NCBI GenBank assembly: GCA_900552155.1
Contig: URYU01000011.1
Span: forward strand, 1 to 22,294
DNA length: 22,294 nucleotides
Source of the DNA: an uncultured Collinsella sp.
GTDB taxonomy: Bacteria > Actinomycetota > Coriobacteriia > Coriobacteriales > Coriobacteriaceae
Direction: 5' to 3'
The position numbers were made by a program, and so were the translations under genes. How positions within the stretch are numbered: position 1 is the first letter of the stretch; each line of letters opens with the position of its first letter. Positions 15,054-22,259 of this stretch are shown one piece after another. Under the pieces are notes generated by a model. It was not told where the DNA came from. It saw nothing but the letters and a program-made list of their open reading frames with translations, and ran no database searches.

Positions 15054-16052
15054 TTATTCCTCGACCGGCGTGAGCACCATGACGGCACGCGTGTTGCTCA
15101 GCGATAACGAACGACAGGTCACAAGCGTTACGACCTTGGTTGCCGAAGCAGCACGATCAGTGGCATCGCTCGCCACGGCAGAGGCACCGTCGAGCATCTC
15201 GGACAGGTAGTTCTTGAGCCCGTCGTCGCCCTCAAAATTGGGCGTGCGCGCCTTGGAGTACGTATCCTCAACGACCTTGGTCGCCAGCGGACGCAGCTTA
15301 TACGTAGCATCCCGTGTGATGTAGTACACATATTCAATGCTATCGAACGTTGCCTGGTCAGTCGTATCCGAAATCACGTTGAACATCGACCCATCGTTCA
15401 TATGGTGGCCGTAGATCGTGGTCTGCTGGTCAACCATTCCCGGCGCGGTGTCATCGCTATCCAGGAAAATGGCCCCAGATGCATTGGCCGTACCGTCGAA
15501 CAGCGTGTTGAGGTATTTGGAGTTGTTGTTGGTCTGCACGACGGGATAGTTGATGTTGGTGCCGGGCGCGTAAATCCAACCCACAACCTCGGGATTCGTC
15601 TGGGCAAGTGCATCAAAGTCGATAATCGGCACGCCGCTGGCGTCCTTGTCGCTTATATATTGCTTCTCGATTTTCTGATACGAATCGCTCGCCTGCTTAT
15701 AGCCAATCTGAGCATTGATAAAGATGGCAGCGGCGGCAACAATCAGACCGATGCCCACGATAATGAGCAGAATAGGAATAATGGAGCGGCGCTTTTTGCG
15801 CGGCGGTTCGGTGTAATCCGACGGCGCGGCATGCGATGAAGACCGGGGCGGCTTCTTAGCGGTGCTATAAGACGAAGGGCGATACGCAGCCGGCGCGTCA
15901 TGTCGACGATGCGTCGCCGGTGTCACGGGACGCGGCGCGCGCGGCTGCTGAGGAGAGGATGTCCGACCCTGCTGCGCCGCATGGGCAGCACCCGGCTTCG
16001 ACGGATCGGGAATCTGAGAAGCCTTGAATCGTTTTCCCTGATAGTCGGACAT
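15054..16052 (-). CDS. Class B sortase
   Basis: The 332-residue transpeptidase has a long cytoplasmic N-terminus (1-90, rich in Pro, Ser, Arg and Ala), one membrane helix (91-113, preceded by RKKRR) and an external sortase domain (about 130-330). The catalytic residues fit class B: H216 in TIYGHHM, C313 in TLVTC and R322 in SNTRAVM. NPEVVGWIYAPGTNINYPVV is the typical opening of the domain. It would cleave a sorting signal and attach proteins to the wall or to pilins. No gene with an LPXTG- or NPQTN-like signal is seen nearby. The start follows AAGGAGAG; a longer open frame would overlap purE. It lies 35 bp after purE and is probably cotranscribed with it. Confidence 0.88.
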   Translation of the reverse strand: MSDYQGKRFKASQIPDPSKPGAAHAAQQGRTSSPQQPRAPRPVTPATHRRHDAPAAYRPSSYSTAKKPPRSSSHAAPSDYTEPPRKKRRSIIPILLIIVGIGLIVAAAAIFINAQIGYKQASDSYQKIEKQYISDKDASGVPIIDFDALAQTNPEVVGWIYAPGTNINYPVVQTNNNSKYLNTLFDGTANASGAIFLDSDDTAPGMVDQQTTIYGHHMNDGSMFNVISDTTDQATFDSIEYVYYITRDATYKLRPLATKVVEDTYSKARTPNFEGDDGLKNYLSEMLDGASAVASDATDRAASATKVVTLVTCRSLSLSNTRAVMVLTPVEE

Positions 16053-16087
16053 GGCTCTCCTTATACTGCGGCGAAACGGCGGAACGT

Positions 16088-16552
16088 CTAGGCGTCGGCC
16101 ATCTCCTGCTTCATCTTCTCGATAACCTTGCGGTACTCGGGGTCGCATGCGCCCAGAATCTGCGTGGCGTAGATGGCGGCGTTCTTGGCGCCGTTGATGG
16201 CAACGCAGGCCACGGGCACGCCCGAAGGCATCTGCACCATTGACAGCAGCGAATCCATGCCGCCCAGGTCACTCGTCTTCATAGGCACACCGATGACCGG
16301 CAGCGGCGTAAAGGCAGCCACGACACCACCCAGGTGAGCGGCCTTGCCGGCGGCGGCGATAATCACTTTGATACCGCGATCGGCGGCAGTCGAAGCCCAC
16401 TCGTGGACCTTCGCCGGCGTGCGATGTGCGCTCGCAATGACGAGCTCATAGGGCACACCGAGCTCCTCGAGCTCGGCGGTGCAGCCTTCCATAACGCCCA
16501 GATCGGACTTGGAGCCCATAATGATCCCGACAACCGGCTTCTGATCTGCCAT
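16088..16552 (-). CDS. purE: 5-(carboxyamino)imidazole ribonucleotide mutase
   Basis: The 154-residue class I PurE converts N5-CAIR to CAIR in purine synthesis. Signature sequences are GSKSD (13-17), SAHRTP with catalytic H43, AAGKAAHLGGVVA and GMDSLLSMVQMPSGVPV. A strong AGGAGGT site fixes the ATG at 16552; a TTG two codons upstream is not needed. It stands 3.1 kb from purF, separated by genes unrelated to purines, and no purK is in the window. Its transcript probably continues into the sortase gene. Confidence 0.94.
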   Translation of the reverse strand: MADQKPVVGIIMGSKSDLGVMEGCTAELEELGVPYELVIASAHRTPAKVHEWASTAADRGIKVIIAAAGKAAHLGGVVAAFTPLPVIGVPMKTSDLGGMDSLLSMVQMPSGVPVACVAINGAKNAAIYATQILGACDPEYRKVIEKMKQEMADA

Positions 16553-16603
16553 AAACAAAGACCTCCTGTTGAGAGCGGTGACGCGGCGGATCCGCGACCC
16601 TTA

Positions 16604-16621
16604 ACTACTGAGAGTAGTATA
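16604..16621 (-). promoter_or_regulatory. purE promoter -10 with overlapping small inverted repeat
   Basis: The - strand reads TATACT at 16616-16621, 63 bp upstream of purE. The inverted repeat ACTACT-GAG-AGTAGT (16604-16618) overlaps it and would cover the transcription start, so it is a possible operator. No -35 of quality is visible. Confidence 0.4.
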
Positions 16622-16647
16622 GCCGCTCCCGTCCCTGCGGTCTTTGT

Positions 16648-16793
16648 GGTGGCGGCTGAGCCTTTCCCTCGGGAACTGGGCTTCGCGAAGTTTCCCGAGG
16701 GAAAGGCTCAGCCGCCACCCTGCGACCTACCGGGGATTGCCATGACGTACGTTGGCTGATGAATTGGAAAGAAAGGTTAACGGAGGCTGAAAG
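16648..16793 (+). repeat. Structured element copy A: 28-bp perfect stem-loop plus conserved tail
   Basis: Arms 16648-16675 and 16692-16719 are exact reverse complements, 28 bp each. The loop contains the palindrome CTTCGCGAAG (16681-16690). A tail follows that begins with CACCCTGCGACCTACCGG (16716-16733). Tail positions 16716-16760 match copy B (22181-22225) at 43 of 45, and weaker similarity runs on to GGCTGAAAG (16785-16793). No frame looks coding. Confidence 0.85.
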
Positions 16794-16806
16794 GCAATTG
16801 GTCCAG

Positions 16807-16837
16807 AAAAAACCCTGACGAATCTAATTCGTCAGGG
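16807..16837 (-). terminator. Terminator of the toxin-antitoxin operon
   Basis: On the - strand an 11-bp perfect stem (CCCTGACGAAT, loop of 3) is followed by TTTTTT. It lies about 36 bp after the toxin stop. The remainder of 16553-16872 is the purE promoter and element copy A. Confidence 0.85.
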
Positions 16838-16872
16838 CCCTACCAACGCTCACTCGTCGTTCATCGTTAAAG

Positions 16873-17223
16873 CTAGATATTCTCTTCCGCCCATTTCTCG
16901 AAATCGAGTGTTCGTCTCTGAACAGTTCGGTAGACTTCCATGTCTTCGCGAGCGCCTACCACTACGATGGCCATTTTTTCTTTAATTCTGATGAGACGGT
17001 ACACGATTCGAATGCCACTTCCCCTGAGCTTGATTTTCATAAAGCCAGTCAAATCCGTACCCGCCTTGTTTCCAAGAGGCTTGCCAAATCCACCCTCGTT
17101 CTGTGGCAATGGGTTCGTTCTGATTTTTTCTATAGCCTTAAGGACAATCTTTCGTTGGGAGCCGTCCAGACGCTTAATATCCTTGAGAGCATCTGGGTAG
17201 AAAGCGACTTCGTACCCACTCAT
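16873..17223 (-). CDS. Type II toxin, RelE/ParE family
   Basis: The 116-residue basic protein has the RelE-like fold pattern: YEVAFYPDALKDIKRLDGSQ at the start, KIKLRGSGIRIVYRLIRIKE in the middle strands, and VVVGAREDMEVYRTVQRR near the end. Such toxins usually cut mRNA at the ribosome; ParE-type gyrase inhibition cannot be excluded from sequence alone. Its ATG overlaps the antitoxin stop as ATGA (17220-17223), typical of antitoxin-first modules. A terminator follows. Confidence 0.85.
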   Translation of the reverse strand: MSGYEVAFYPDALKDIKRLDGSQRKIVLKAIEKIRTNPLPQNEGGFGKPLGNKAGTDLTGFMKIKLRGSGIRIVYRLIRIKEKMAIVVVGAREDMEVYRTVQRRTLDFEKWAEENI

Positions 17224-17540
17224 TCAAACTCGACCTCATCCATCTGATCGAGTTCGTCCTGGCTCACACCCAGCTCTTCCATAACATCAGACAGGGAAAC
17301 AAGCGCATCGTCACCTGTCGCAGCCACTCTCTTAAGCGCCAACGTTAACAAGGCGAGGTCCTCCTCCGCTTGCTTCGCTTCCCTGTATTCATCGGGTGTC
17401 ACAATCACAAATGCTGGCTTGTTGTGTTTGAGGACCACAACAGGATTGTCGTCCCCAACCTTCGAAAAGGCAGCCGAGCCCTTACCGTGGCTGAAATCGC
17501 TAATTGGAACAAGGTTGTCGAGCATCTGCAAGGCAGGCAT
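17220..17540 (-). CDS. Type II antitoxin, Phd/YefM family
   Basis: The 106-residue acidic protein has a Phd/YefM-type DNA-binding N-terminus: LVPISDFSHGK, then NPVVVLKHNKPAFVIVTPDEY (about 32-52). The C-terminal half is helical and ends with acidic residues (MDEVEFE) that would wrap the toxin. AGGAGGT gives a very strong ribosome site at the right distance from the ATG, suiting the need for excess antitoxin. The gene comes first and overlaps the toxin by 4 bp. It probably represses its own promoter at the palindrome at 17553-17580. Confidence 0.85.
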   Translation of the reverse strand: MPALQMLDNLVPISDFSHGKGSAAFSKVGDDNPVVVLKHNKPAFVIVTPDEYREAKQAEEDLALLTLALKRVAATGDDALVSLSDVMEELGVSQDELDQMDEVEFE

Positions 17541-17552
17541 ACATACCTCCTA

Positions 17553-17580
17553 AAAATGAATTCTTTTTCGAATTCATTTT
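17553..17580 (-). promoter_or_regulatory. Probable operator of the toxin-antitoxin operon
   Basis: AAAATGAATTC (17553-17563) and GAATTCATTTT (17570-17580) form a perfect 11-bp inverted repeat, 12 bp upstream of the antitoxin start. This is the usual place for autorepression. The stretch from here to the hydrolase terminator (17581-17756) shows no gene. Confidence 0.6.
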
Positions 17581-17756
17581 ATCATTCTTTTTTGCTATAT
17601 TGTGCCGCGCAACAGAAACAACCTTTTAGGATACGAATCCGAGCTTAGAATGACTGTTGGCCCTCGCACCGCCCTTGCCTCTTTTATTACGTCAAGTGGT
17701 ATACAGCGAAGCAAAATGGCAATCTAAAGCACGCGGCATTCGCCTCGCATCGCTAC

Positions 17757-17795
17757 AAAAAACAAACTGCTCCCCACCCATTCGGGCAAGGAGCA
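17757..17795 (-). terminator. Terminator of the alpha/beta hydrolase gene
   Basis: On the - strand a 12-bp stem (17784-17795 with 17768-17779, three G-T pairs, loop of 4) is followed by GTTTGTTTTTT. It lies about 79 bp after the hydrolase stop. Confidence 0.75.
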
Positions 17796-17873
17796 AGCCT
17801 CATTTTTATAATCAGACCGAGAACCACAAACGCAGAAACACAGGCGACTTCAGTCCCTTATCGCCGAGAGACG

Positions 17874-18941
17874 TTATTGTGCAGCCATTTCTTTAAGCTT
17901 CTCGGCCATCAACAAACACACGTCTTCCGATTGCGGGTACACGCCAAAATGATCGAAAAAACCATGGTCACACCCGGCATATTCGATGACCTCAACATCG
18001 ATTCCTGAAGACCGTAATTTTGTAGCCCATTTTTCATCGGGGATACGAAGCGGATCGTATTCGGATGTCACGATAGTCACCGGGGAGAAATCAGTGCAGT
18101 CCTCAAGCATTAGCGCAGAAATCAACGGGTCATGAGGAGACATTTTTCCGTGTGCGCAAAGTTCGACCATCGGACCGTCCGAATCGCGAAGATGGTCGAT
18201 GCGAAAACGCGCAACGTCCTCCTGATCGGCTATCGCAGGAAAATCCTCATATCCCTCGCCCTGTTCGCCCGCAAGGTCGACTTCGGGATAGATTTCGAAG
18301 GCATGGGCTACAGCTCCAGCACCCCTGAGCTGAACACACGCATTAGTAAGGCTTCCTCCCGCGGAGTCGCCGGCGACCATTATTTTATGAAGATCGATTC
18401 CGAGATCCGCGGCATGCTCGCGCACATAATCAAGAGCAAGAACGCAATCCTCGATCTGCCCCGGAAATGCCGTCTCCGGCGCCAAGCGGTATTCCGGATA
18501 AACCACCACTGCACCAGACTTTTCGGCGATGAACTCGAGCTGATGTTCAAATTGCAGAACATTCCCCGCCATAAACGCGCCGCCGTGCAGGTAAACAAGC
18601 GCCGGACTTGCCTCCTTATGATTTGGTGGCGTCCAGACGAATAAATCTATATAGCGATCGGCCGCCTCCATGAGGATCTCATCGCGCTGAACCTCACCAT
18701 CGAGTAGGCGGTATGTCGGCTTATCCGGGCGATGACGCATTCCAATAAGGCTCGTCCAGCTCGGAGACATGCTAACATTCCGCATCTTCTTGCGGGATAC
18801 CTCGAGAATTCGTGGGTCAAGCACATGCTCTCTTTCATCATCAGGAACCGGACGAATTTGAACCTCGAGCCCTCTCTTCTCGGTTATAAACGAGCGACTG
18901 GAAATGGCACCAATCAACGCCTCGTCGTATTGTCTACCCAT
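17874..18941 (-). CDS. Alpha/beta hydrolase, HSL/acetyl-esterase family
   Basis: The 355-residue protein has the hormone-sensitive-lipase-type motifs: oxyanion-hole HGG (119-121 in YLHGGAFMAGN) and nucleophile S193 in GDSAGGSL. The remaining catalytic residues are D296 (SEYDPLR) and H326 (CDHGFF). An N-terminal cap of about 110 residues precedes the core. No signal peptide is seen, so it acts in the cytoplasm. The substrate is unknown; with a PTS next door, removing acetyl or other ester groups from an imported sugar is a reasonable guess. GAGAGGGGA precedes the ATG at 18941. It is divergent from the GntR gene, with a 124-bp shared control region. Confidence 0.85.
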   Translation of the reverse strand: MGRQYDEALIGAISSRSFITEKRGLEVQIRPVPDDEREHVLDPRILEVSRKKMRNVSMSPSWTSLIGMRHRPDKPTYRLLDGEVQRDEILMEAADRYIDLFVWTPPNHKEASPALVYLHGGAFMAGNVLQFEHQLEFIAEKSGAVVVYPEYRLAPETAFPGQIEDCVLALDYVREHAADLGIDLHKIMVAGDSAGGSLTNACVQLRGAGAVAHAFEIYPEVDLAGEQGEGYEDFPAIADQEDVARFRIDHLRDSDGPMVELCAHGKMSPHDPLISALMLEDCTDFSPVTIVTSEYDPLRIPDEKWATKLRSSGIDVEVIEYAGCDHGFFDHFGVYPQSEDVCLLMAEKLKEMAAQ

Positions 18942-19022
18942 CTTAAATCCCCTCTCGGCAATAACGCCAAATCGATATTTCCATAACTTTTGAGATAACG
19001 GCTTATGATGTCCTCAGTTGTC

Positions 19023-19036
19023 GTATATCTATGTAC
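19023..19036. promoter_or_regulatory. Possible GntR/HutC-type operator in the divergent region
   Basis: GTATATCTATGTAC is an imperfect palindrome (five of six arm positions paired). It resembles the GT-N-TA...AC pattern of HutC-subfamily operators. It lies 29 bp upstream of the regulator start, between the hydrolase and regulator genes. Confidence 0.3.
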
Positions 19037-19065
19037 TAAAGAAACTGAAAACCAAGGGGTCCACC

Positions 19066-19821
19066 ATGCCTGCAGCAAAAGACGAGTTCACTCAGCCAGA
19101 ACTTCTCTATCAGACCGTTGAAAACGACATCCTCAAGAAAATAGTTTCTGGCGAACTCCCCGGCGGCAGTCAGATTCCCACCGAAACCGAGCTTTGCAAG
19201 CAATACAAAGTAAGCAGGATCACCGTAAGACGCGCCGTACAGAATCTCATTGACCAAAGCTTGCTCTACCGCCTGCGAGGCAAGGGAACATTCGTAAACC
19301 CATCGAAGCTCACCCTGAAACGAGGAACAAGCACCATTTTCAATTTGAGCGCCGACCCCCAATACGGCGATAAAACAACCAAGTCCATCTTGGAAACAGG
19401 CTTAATCAAGGCTGATGCCCACATTGCACGGGAGCTCAAAATTGACAACGGAACCGTAGTGCAACGAGTTGCGCGCTTGGTTTATATCGAAAATGCCCCC
19501 TGCGCCATCGACACCGTTTATGCAACGCAGAGCACTCTACCCGGACTGCTGGAGCTTCTCACAGACAATGCCAGGCTTTTCGACCTGATCGCCAACCATT
19601 ACAGCATCGCAACCGGTATTGAGAAGCTCAAAATCACCGCAGGAATAGCGGGGCTCCAAGAAGCAAGCCTTCTCGGTTATATCGTTGGAGCCCCCGTGAG
19701 CGTTGTCGAGCACGTCACATATGCCTGCGATGAGATGCCGCTCCACTATTCAAAAACCGTTTGGCGAGCAGACGCATCGTCCTTCGAGTACAGCATCTCA
19801 AAAGATGGACGCCTTCTCTAG
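19066..19821 (+). CDS. GntR family transcriptional regulator (HutC/UTRA type)
   Basis: The 251-residue regulator has an N-terminal winged helix-turn-helix (about 12-78): LPGGSQIPTETELCKQYKVS, then RITVRRAVQNLIDQSLLYR and GKGTFV. A UTRA effector domain (about 95-250) follows and probably binds a sugar phosphate or related ligand. The ATG at 19066 follows AAGGGG; an in-frame TTG further up has no ribosome site. Placement between the hydrolase and the PTS suggests it controls both. Its stop overlaps the stop of the PTS IID gene (CTAG, 19818-19821). Confidence 0.9.
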   Translation: MPAAKDEFTQPELLYQTVENDILKKIVSGELPGGSQIPTETELCKQYKVSRITVRRAVQNLIDQSLLYRLRGKGTFVNPSKLTLKRGTSTIFNLSADPQYGDKTTKSILETGLIKADAHIARELKIDNGTVVQRVARLVYIENAPCAIDTVYATQSTLPGLLELLTDNARLFDLIANHYSIATGIEKLKITAGIAGLQEASLLGYIVGAPVSVVEHVTYACDEMPLHYSKTVWRADASSFEYSISKDGRLL

Positions 19822-20678
19822 CCCAAAATCCCCAGGACGCCGACCTCAATACCAGCAGCGAGAATGCCCACAATCAGCCAAATTATTTTGACCTGTTTCT
19901 TATTGCAAAGACACATGATTCCGAACGCGCAGAGCGGCAAAAGAGCCGGGAATATCCCGTCGAGCGTTTCCTGCAACTTAAACGCGGTGTCGCCGAAGTT
20001 AAGAGCGAGCGGAGTGGTAACTGCAACGGTGGTCGCTACCATTCCACCAACTACCATTAGTCCCACAATCGCCAGGCCGGACGTAACTTTGCGCATTACA
20101 TCAGAATCGTTCAGCTTTGAAATCATGCCACTGCCAAGCGAATAACCATACTGAAGCCCAAACCAGCGGATCAGGATCGTTGGGACATTATAAAGAAGCA
20201 GGAACAGGATTGGGCCGAGCAGACTGCCCGAAAGGCAAAGTCCCGTCACAACGCCCGTCGCAATCATGCGAAGCGTACTGGCGATCAGCGAATCTCCAAT
20301 ACCGGAAAGCGGAGCCATAAGCGATGCTTTCATGGCGTTAATTGAGGCGGCGTCAAAGTCCTGATTGTTGGCGTTCTCCTCCTCCATGGAGGCCACAATG
20401 CCGGCGACCAGAGGATTAAACGTAACTTGAATATTGTAGAACTCAAGATGACGCTTATATGCCTCGATCCGATCTTCGGGCTTATCGTATAACCGCTTGA
20501 TTACCGGAATCATGTCGTAGCAGAAACCAACGTTCATTTGTCGGTCAAAGCTCCACATGATGTTGAGTGGAAAGCTACGCCAAAATAACGCCTTTAAGTC
20601 TTTCTTGGTTATTCTCTTATCGGTCGATTTATTTGACTCCGGCGAGAGCTCAAGAACATCATTAGAATTCGTTGTCAT
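19818..20678 (-). CDS. PTS mannose/fructose/sorbose family, subunit IID
   Basis: The 286-residue membrane protein matches the EIID family. It has FWRSFPLNIMWSFDRQMNVG near the N-terminus, then MEEENANNQ, APLSGIGDSLIAS (the conserved EIID motif), and hydrophobic segments toward the C-terminus. With IIC it forms the sugar channel in the membrane. AAGGAGGT ahead of the ATG at 20678 is a near-ideal ribosome site, which rules out a longer in-frame start. It overlaps IIC by 17 bp. It is the last gene of the operon and meets the regulator gene tail to tail with no room for a terminator between. Confidence 0.92.
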   Translation of the reverse strand: MTTNSNDVLELSPESNKSTDKRITKKDLKALFWRSFPLNIMWSFDRQMNVGFCYDMIPVIKRLYDKPEDRIEAYKRHLEFYNIQVTFNPLVAGIVASMEEENANNQDFDAASINAMKASLMAPLSGIGDSLIASTLRMIATGVVTGLCLSGSLLGPILFLLLYNVPTILIRWFGLQYGYSLGSGMISKLNDSDVMRKVTSGLAIVGLMVVGGMVATTVAVTTPLALNFGDTAFKLQETLDGIFPALLPLCAFGIMCLCNKKQVKIIWLIVGILAAGIEVGVLGILG

Positions 20679-21438
20679 CGTCAACCTCCTTAGCGACCGC
20701 CGCACTGGCAGGCATAAAAATGTGAGCCATATTGAGGATCCCAATCAGGATCAGCGAAAACGCCACGATACCGATCGTCGGAATATTTAGATAGGCACTC
20801 AGCAAGAAGCCTCCAAAGAATAGGAAGCTCAGCTCCTTGGTGGACAGGATTGACATAAGCTGCGCAAATCCAAGCGCGGGCAGAATACCCGTTGCGATCG
20901 TAAGCCCATTCGTAAGCCAATCAGGGATGGCGTCAATCAGCGCCTGAACAGCATCATTTCCAACGTAAAAAGCCACGCCGCAAATCAAGCCAAGCGCAAT
21001 GATGTAGAGAATTCCATTGGTCCACATAGCGGCTGCAATCGTTTTGGGGTCGTCCTTTTCGGCACCACGATCAGCCCAGACAGCCATAGGAGGCGTAACA
21101 ACGCTATACATAAGGCTGTCAAACATGCCGGCAAGCACCGCAGTGGGCATAGCAATAGTCAGAGCGGTCTCGGGACCCGCACCCATAGTAATCGCAAAGG
21201 CTGTTCCCAAAACTGAACCAACAATTACGTTGGGCGGCACGGCAGCACCAACCTGCCAGACCCCCATAAACGCGAGTTCGAGCTGGAAACCAACAATAAC
21301 GCCAGTCGGAATATCACCCAAAAAAATACCGACAATCGCTCCGAGGACAATCGGACGCTCGACCATCGCGGTACCGAGCAAATAATCCGATTGACCTATA
21401 GCAGCAGCAAGACCAACCAGAAAAGCCTGAAGCAGCAT
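20662..21438 (-). CDS. PTS mannose/fructose/sorbose family, subunit IIC
   Basis: The 258-residue protein is the EIIC partner. Family marks are RPIVLGAIVGIFLGD, GVIVGFQLELAFMGVWQVGA and AAVPPNVIVGSVLGTAFA near the N-terminus, with several hydrophobic segments after that. The C-terminus is acidic (KEVDDDNEF). It starts 14 bp after IIB, with GGAAGAGAG ahead of the ATG, and overlaps IID by 17 bp, so the three subunits are made together. The exact sugar cannot be told from sequence alone. Confidence 0.92.
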   Translation of the reverse strand: MLLQAFLVGLAAAIGQSDYLLGTAMVERPIVLGAIVGIFLGDIPTGVIVGFQLELAFMGVWQVGAAVPPNVIVGSVLGTAFAITMGAGPETALTIAMPTAVLAGMFDSLMYSVVTPPMAVWADRGAEKDDPKTIAAAMWTNGILYIIALGLICGVAFYVGNDAVQALIDAIPDWLTNGLTIATGILPALGFAQLMSILSTKELSFLFFGGFLLSAYLNIPTIGIVAFSLILIGILNMAHIFMPASAAVAKEVDDDNEF

Positions 21439-21452
21439 ATTTCTCTCTCTTC

Positions 21453-21929
21453 CTACAAATCAAAACTTGTTACGATGCGTTTTTTCTCACTAGCAACCTG
21501 CCTTACCTCGAACTCGATTCCATCAGCCATGGCTTTCTTAATTTCATTAATATCGGATTGGGAAAGGCGCACAGCAGGGCCAAGCTCCTTTACGCTATCC
21601 CCCAACGGTCGAGCGCCGCCTAAATTCACAGACGTTATTTTTGGACACGCACGCGCAACTTCACAGGCGTCATGTACATTTCCCGTAACAACAATTAGCT
21701 CGTATTTATCCACCGCGCTTCCGTTAAGGGCCACGATGGAATCTTCTACACTTTTGACAACCAATTTGGCATCAGCGGGTTTTGCAATTCGCAGCGCTTG
21801 AATTCGCTCTTTGCTTGCGGCGTACTCATCTGAAACCACAAGAATAGCGTTTGCTTTAAGCGCTGGATACCAAGAGAACACGGTCTGCCCATGCACTAAC
21901 CGGCTATCGACGCGGCACAGTTTAATCAT
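21453..21929 (-). CDS. PTS mannose/fructose/sorbose family, subunit IIB
   Basis: The 158-residue cytoplasmic protein has the EIIB active histidine H13 in RVDSRLVHGQTVFSW, the defining motif of this family. It receives phosphate from an EIIA of the same family and phosphorylates the sugar carried by IIC/IID. No mannose-type IIA is in the window; it may lie outside or be shared. GAAAGGGG precedes the ATG. It is the first gene of the PTS operon, and its promoter overlaps a 34-bp palindrome. Confidence 0.92.
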   Translation of the reverse strand: MIKLCRVDSRLVHGQTVFSWYPALKANAILVVSDEYAASKERIQALRIAKPADAKLVVKSVEDSIVALNGSAVDKYELIVVTGNVHDACEVARACPKITSVNLGGARPLGDSVKELGPAVRLSQSDINEIKKAMADGIEFEVRQVASEKKRIVTSFDL

Positions 21930-21976
21930 TTTGCCCCTTTCTCGACTTGAACGCAGACAATCATCCTTGACTGCTT

Positions 21977-22017
21977 ATGGCATATTACGTCATATGACGT
22001 AATATGCCATTACACAA
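21977..22017 (-). promoter_or_regulatory. PTS operon promoter with 34-bp perfect palindrome (operator)
   Basis: Positions 21977-22010 read the same on both strands (half ATGGCATATTACGTCAT). On the - strand TTGTGT (22012-22017) and TATGAC (21989-21994) sit 17 bp apart, so the palindrome covers the spacer and -10 of a plausible promoter. This is where a repressor would bind; the nearby GntR protein is the natural candidate. The hexamers are only fair matches. Confidence 0.6.
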
Positions 22018-22106
22018 TATCTTGAACGGTTGAATATCACCGCTAAATGGTATTTATCTCTAGAAACAGGGGAAGGTGCAATCCGTCTAGACACAGTGCG
22101 GCGGGG

Positions 22107-22259
22107 GCGGGCGGGGTTTTTATCTTCGCTCCCCTTGCTTCGCAAAGTCGCTCAGCTAAATAACCCAGCCCGCCGCGGGACACCCTGCGACCTACCGGAT
22201 ATTGCCATGACGTACGTTGGCTGATTTGGTTTGGAATGGGAGGTTGACGAGGCTGAAAG
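22107..22259 (+). repeat. Structured element copy B: stem-loop plus conserved tail
   Basis: The left arm 22107-22121 pairs with 22159-22173 at 13 of 15 positions. The loop holds TTGCTTCGCAA, similar to the loop hairpin of copy A. The tail 22181-22225 is 43 of 45 identical to copy A, and looser similarity ends at GGCTGAAAG (22251-22259). The stem sequence is unrelated to copy A. The rest of 21930-22294 apart from the PTS promoter shows no gene. Confidence 0.75.

Larger units (their letters stand above)
16716..22225 (+). other. Candidate accessory island bracketed by direct repeats
   Basis: The 45-bp tails at 16716-16760 and 22181-22225 are direct repeats, 43 of 45 identical. Between them lie a toxin-antitoxin pair, an esterase-like hydrolase, a GntR regulator and a PTS, all visibly richer in A+T than the pur, ABC and nfn genes. 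This fits an inserted block or recombination between dispersed repeats. No integrase or transposase is present, so the direct repeats may instead be two independent copies of a common element. Confidence 0.35.

Noticed and set aside
22030..22224. Small + strand frame ending in IAMTYVG, echoed by a frame ending at 16759
   Set aside because: The shared peptide end comes from the shared 45-bp repeat tail; the rest of the two frames is unrelated and one lies opposite purE.
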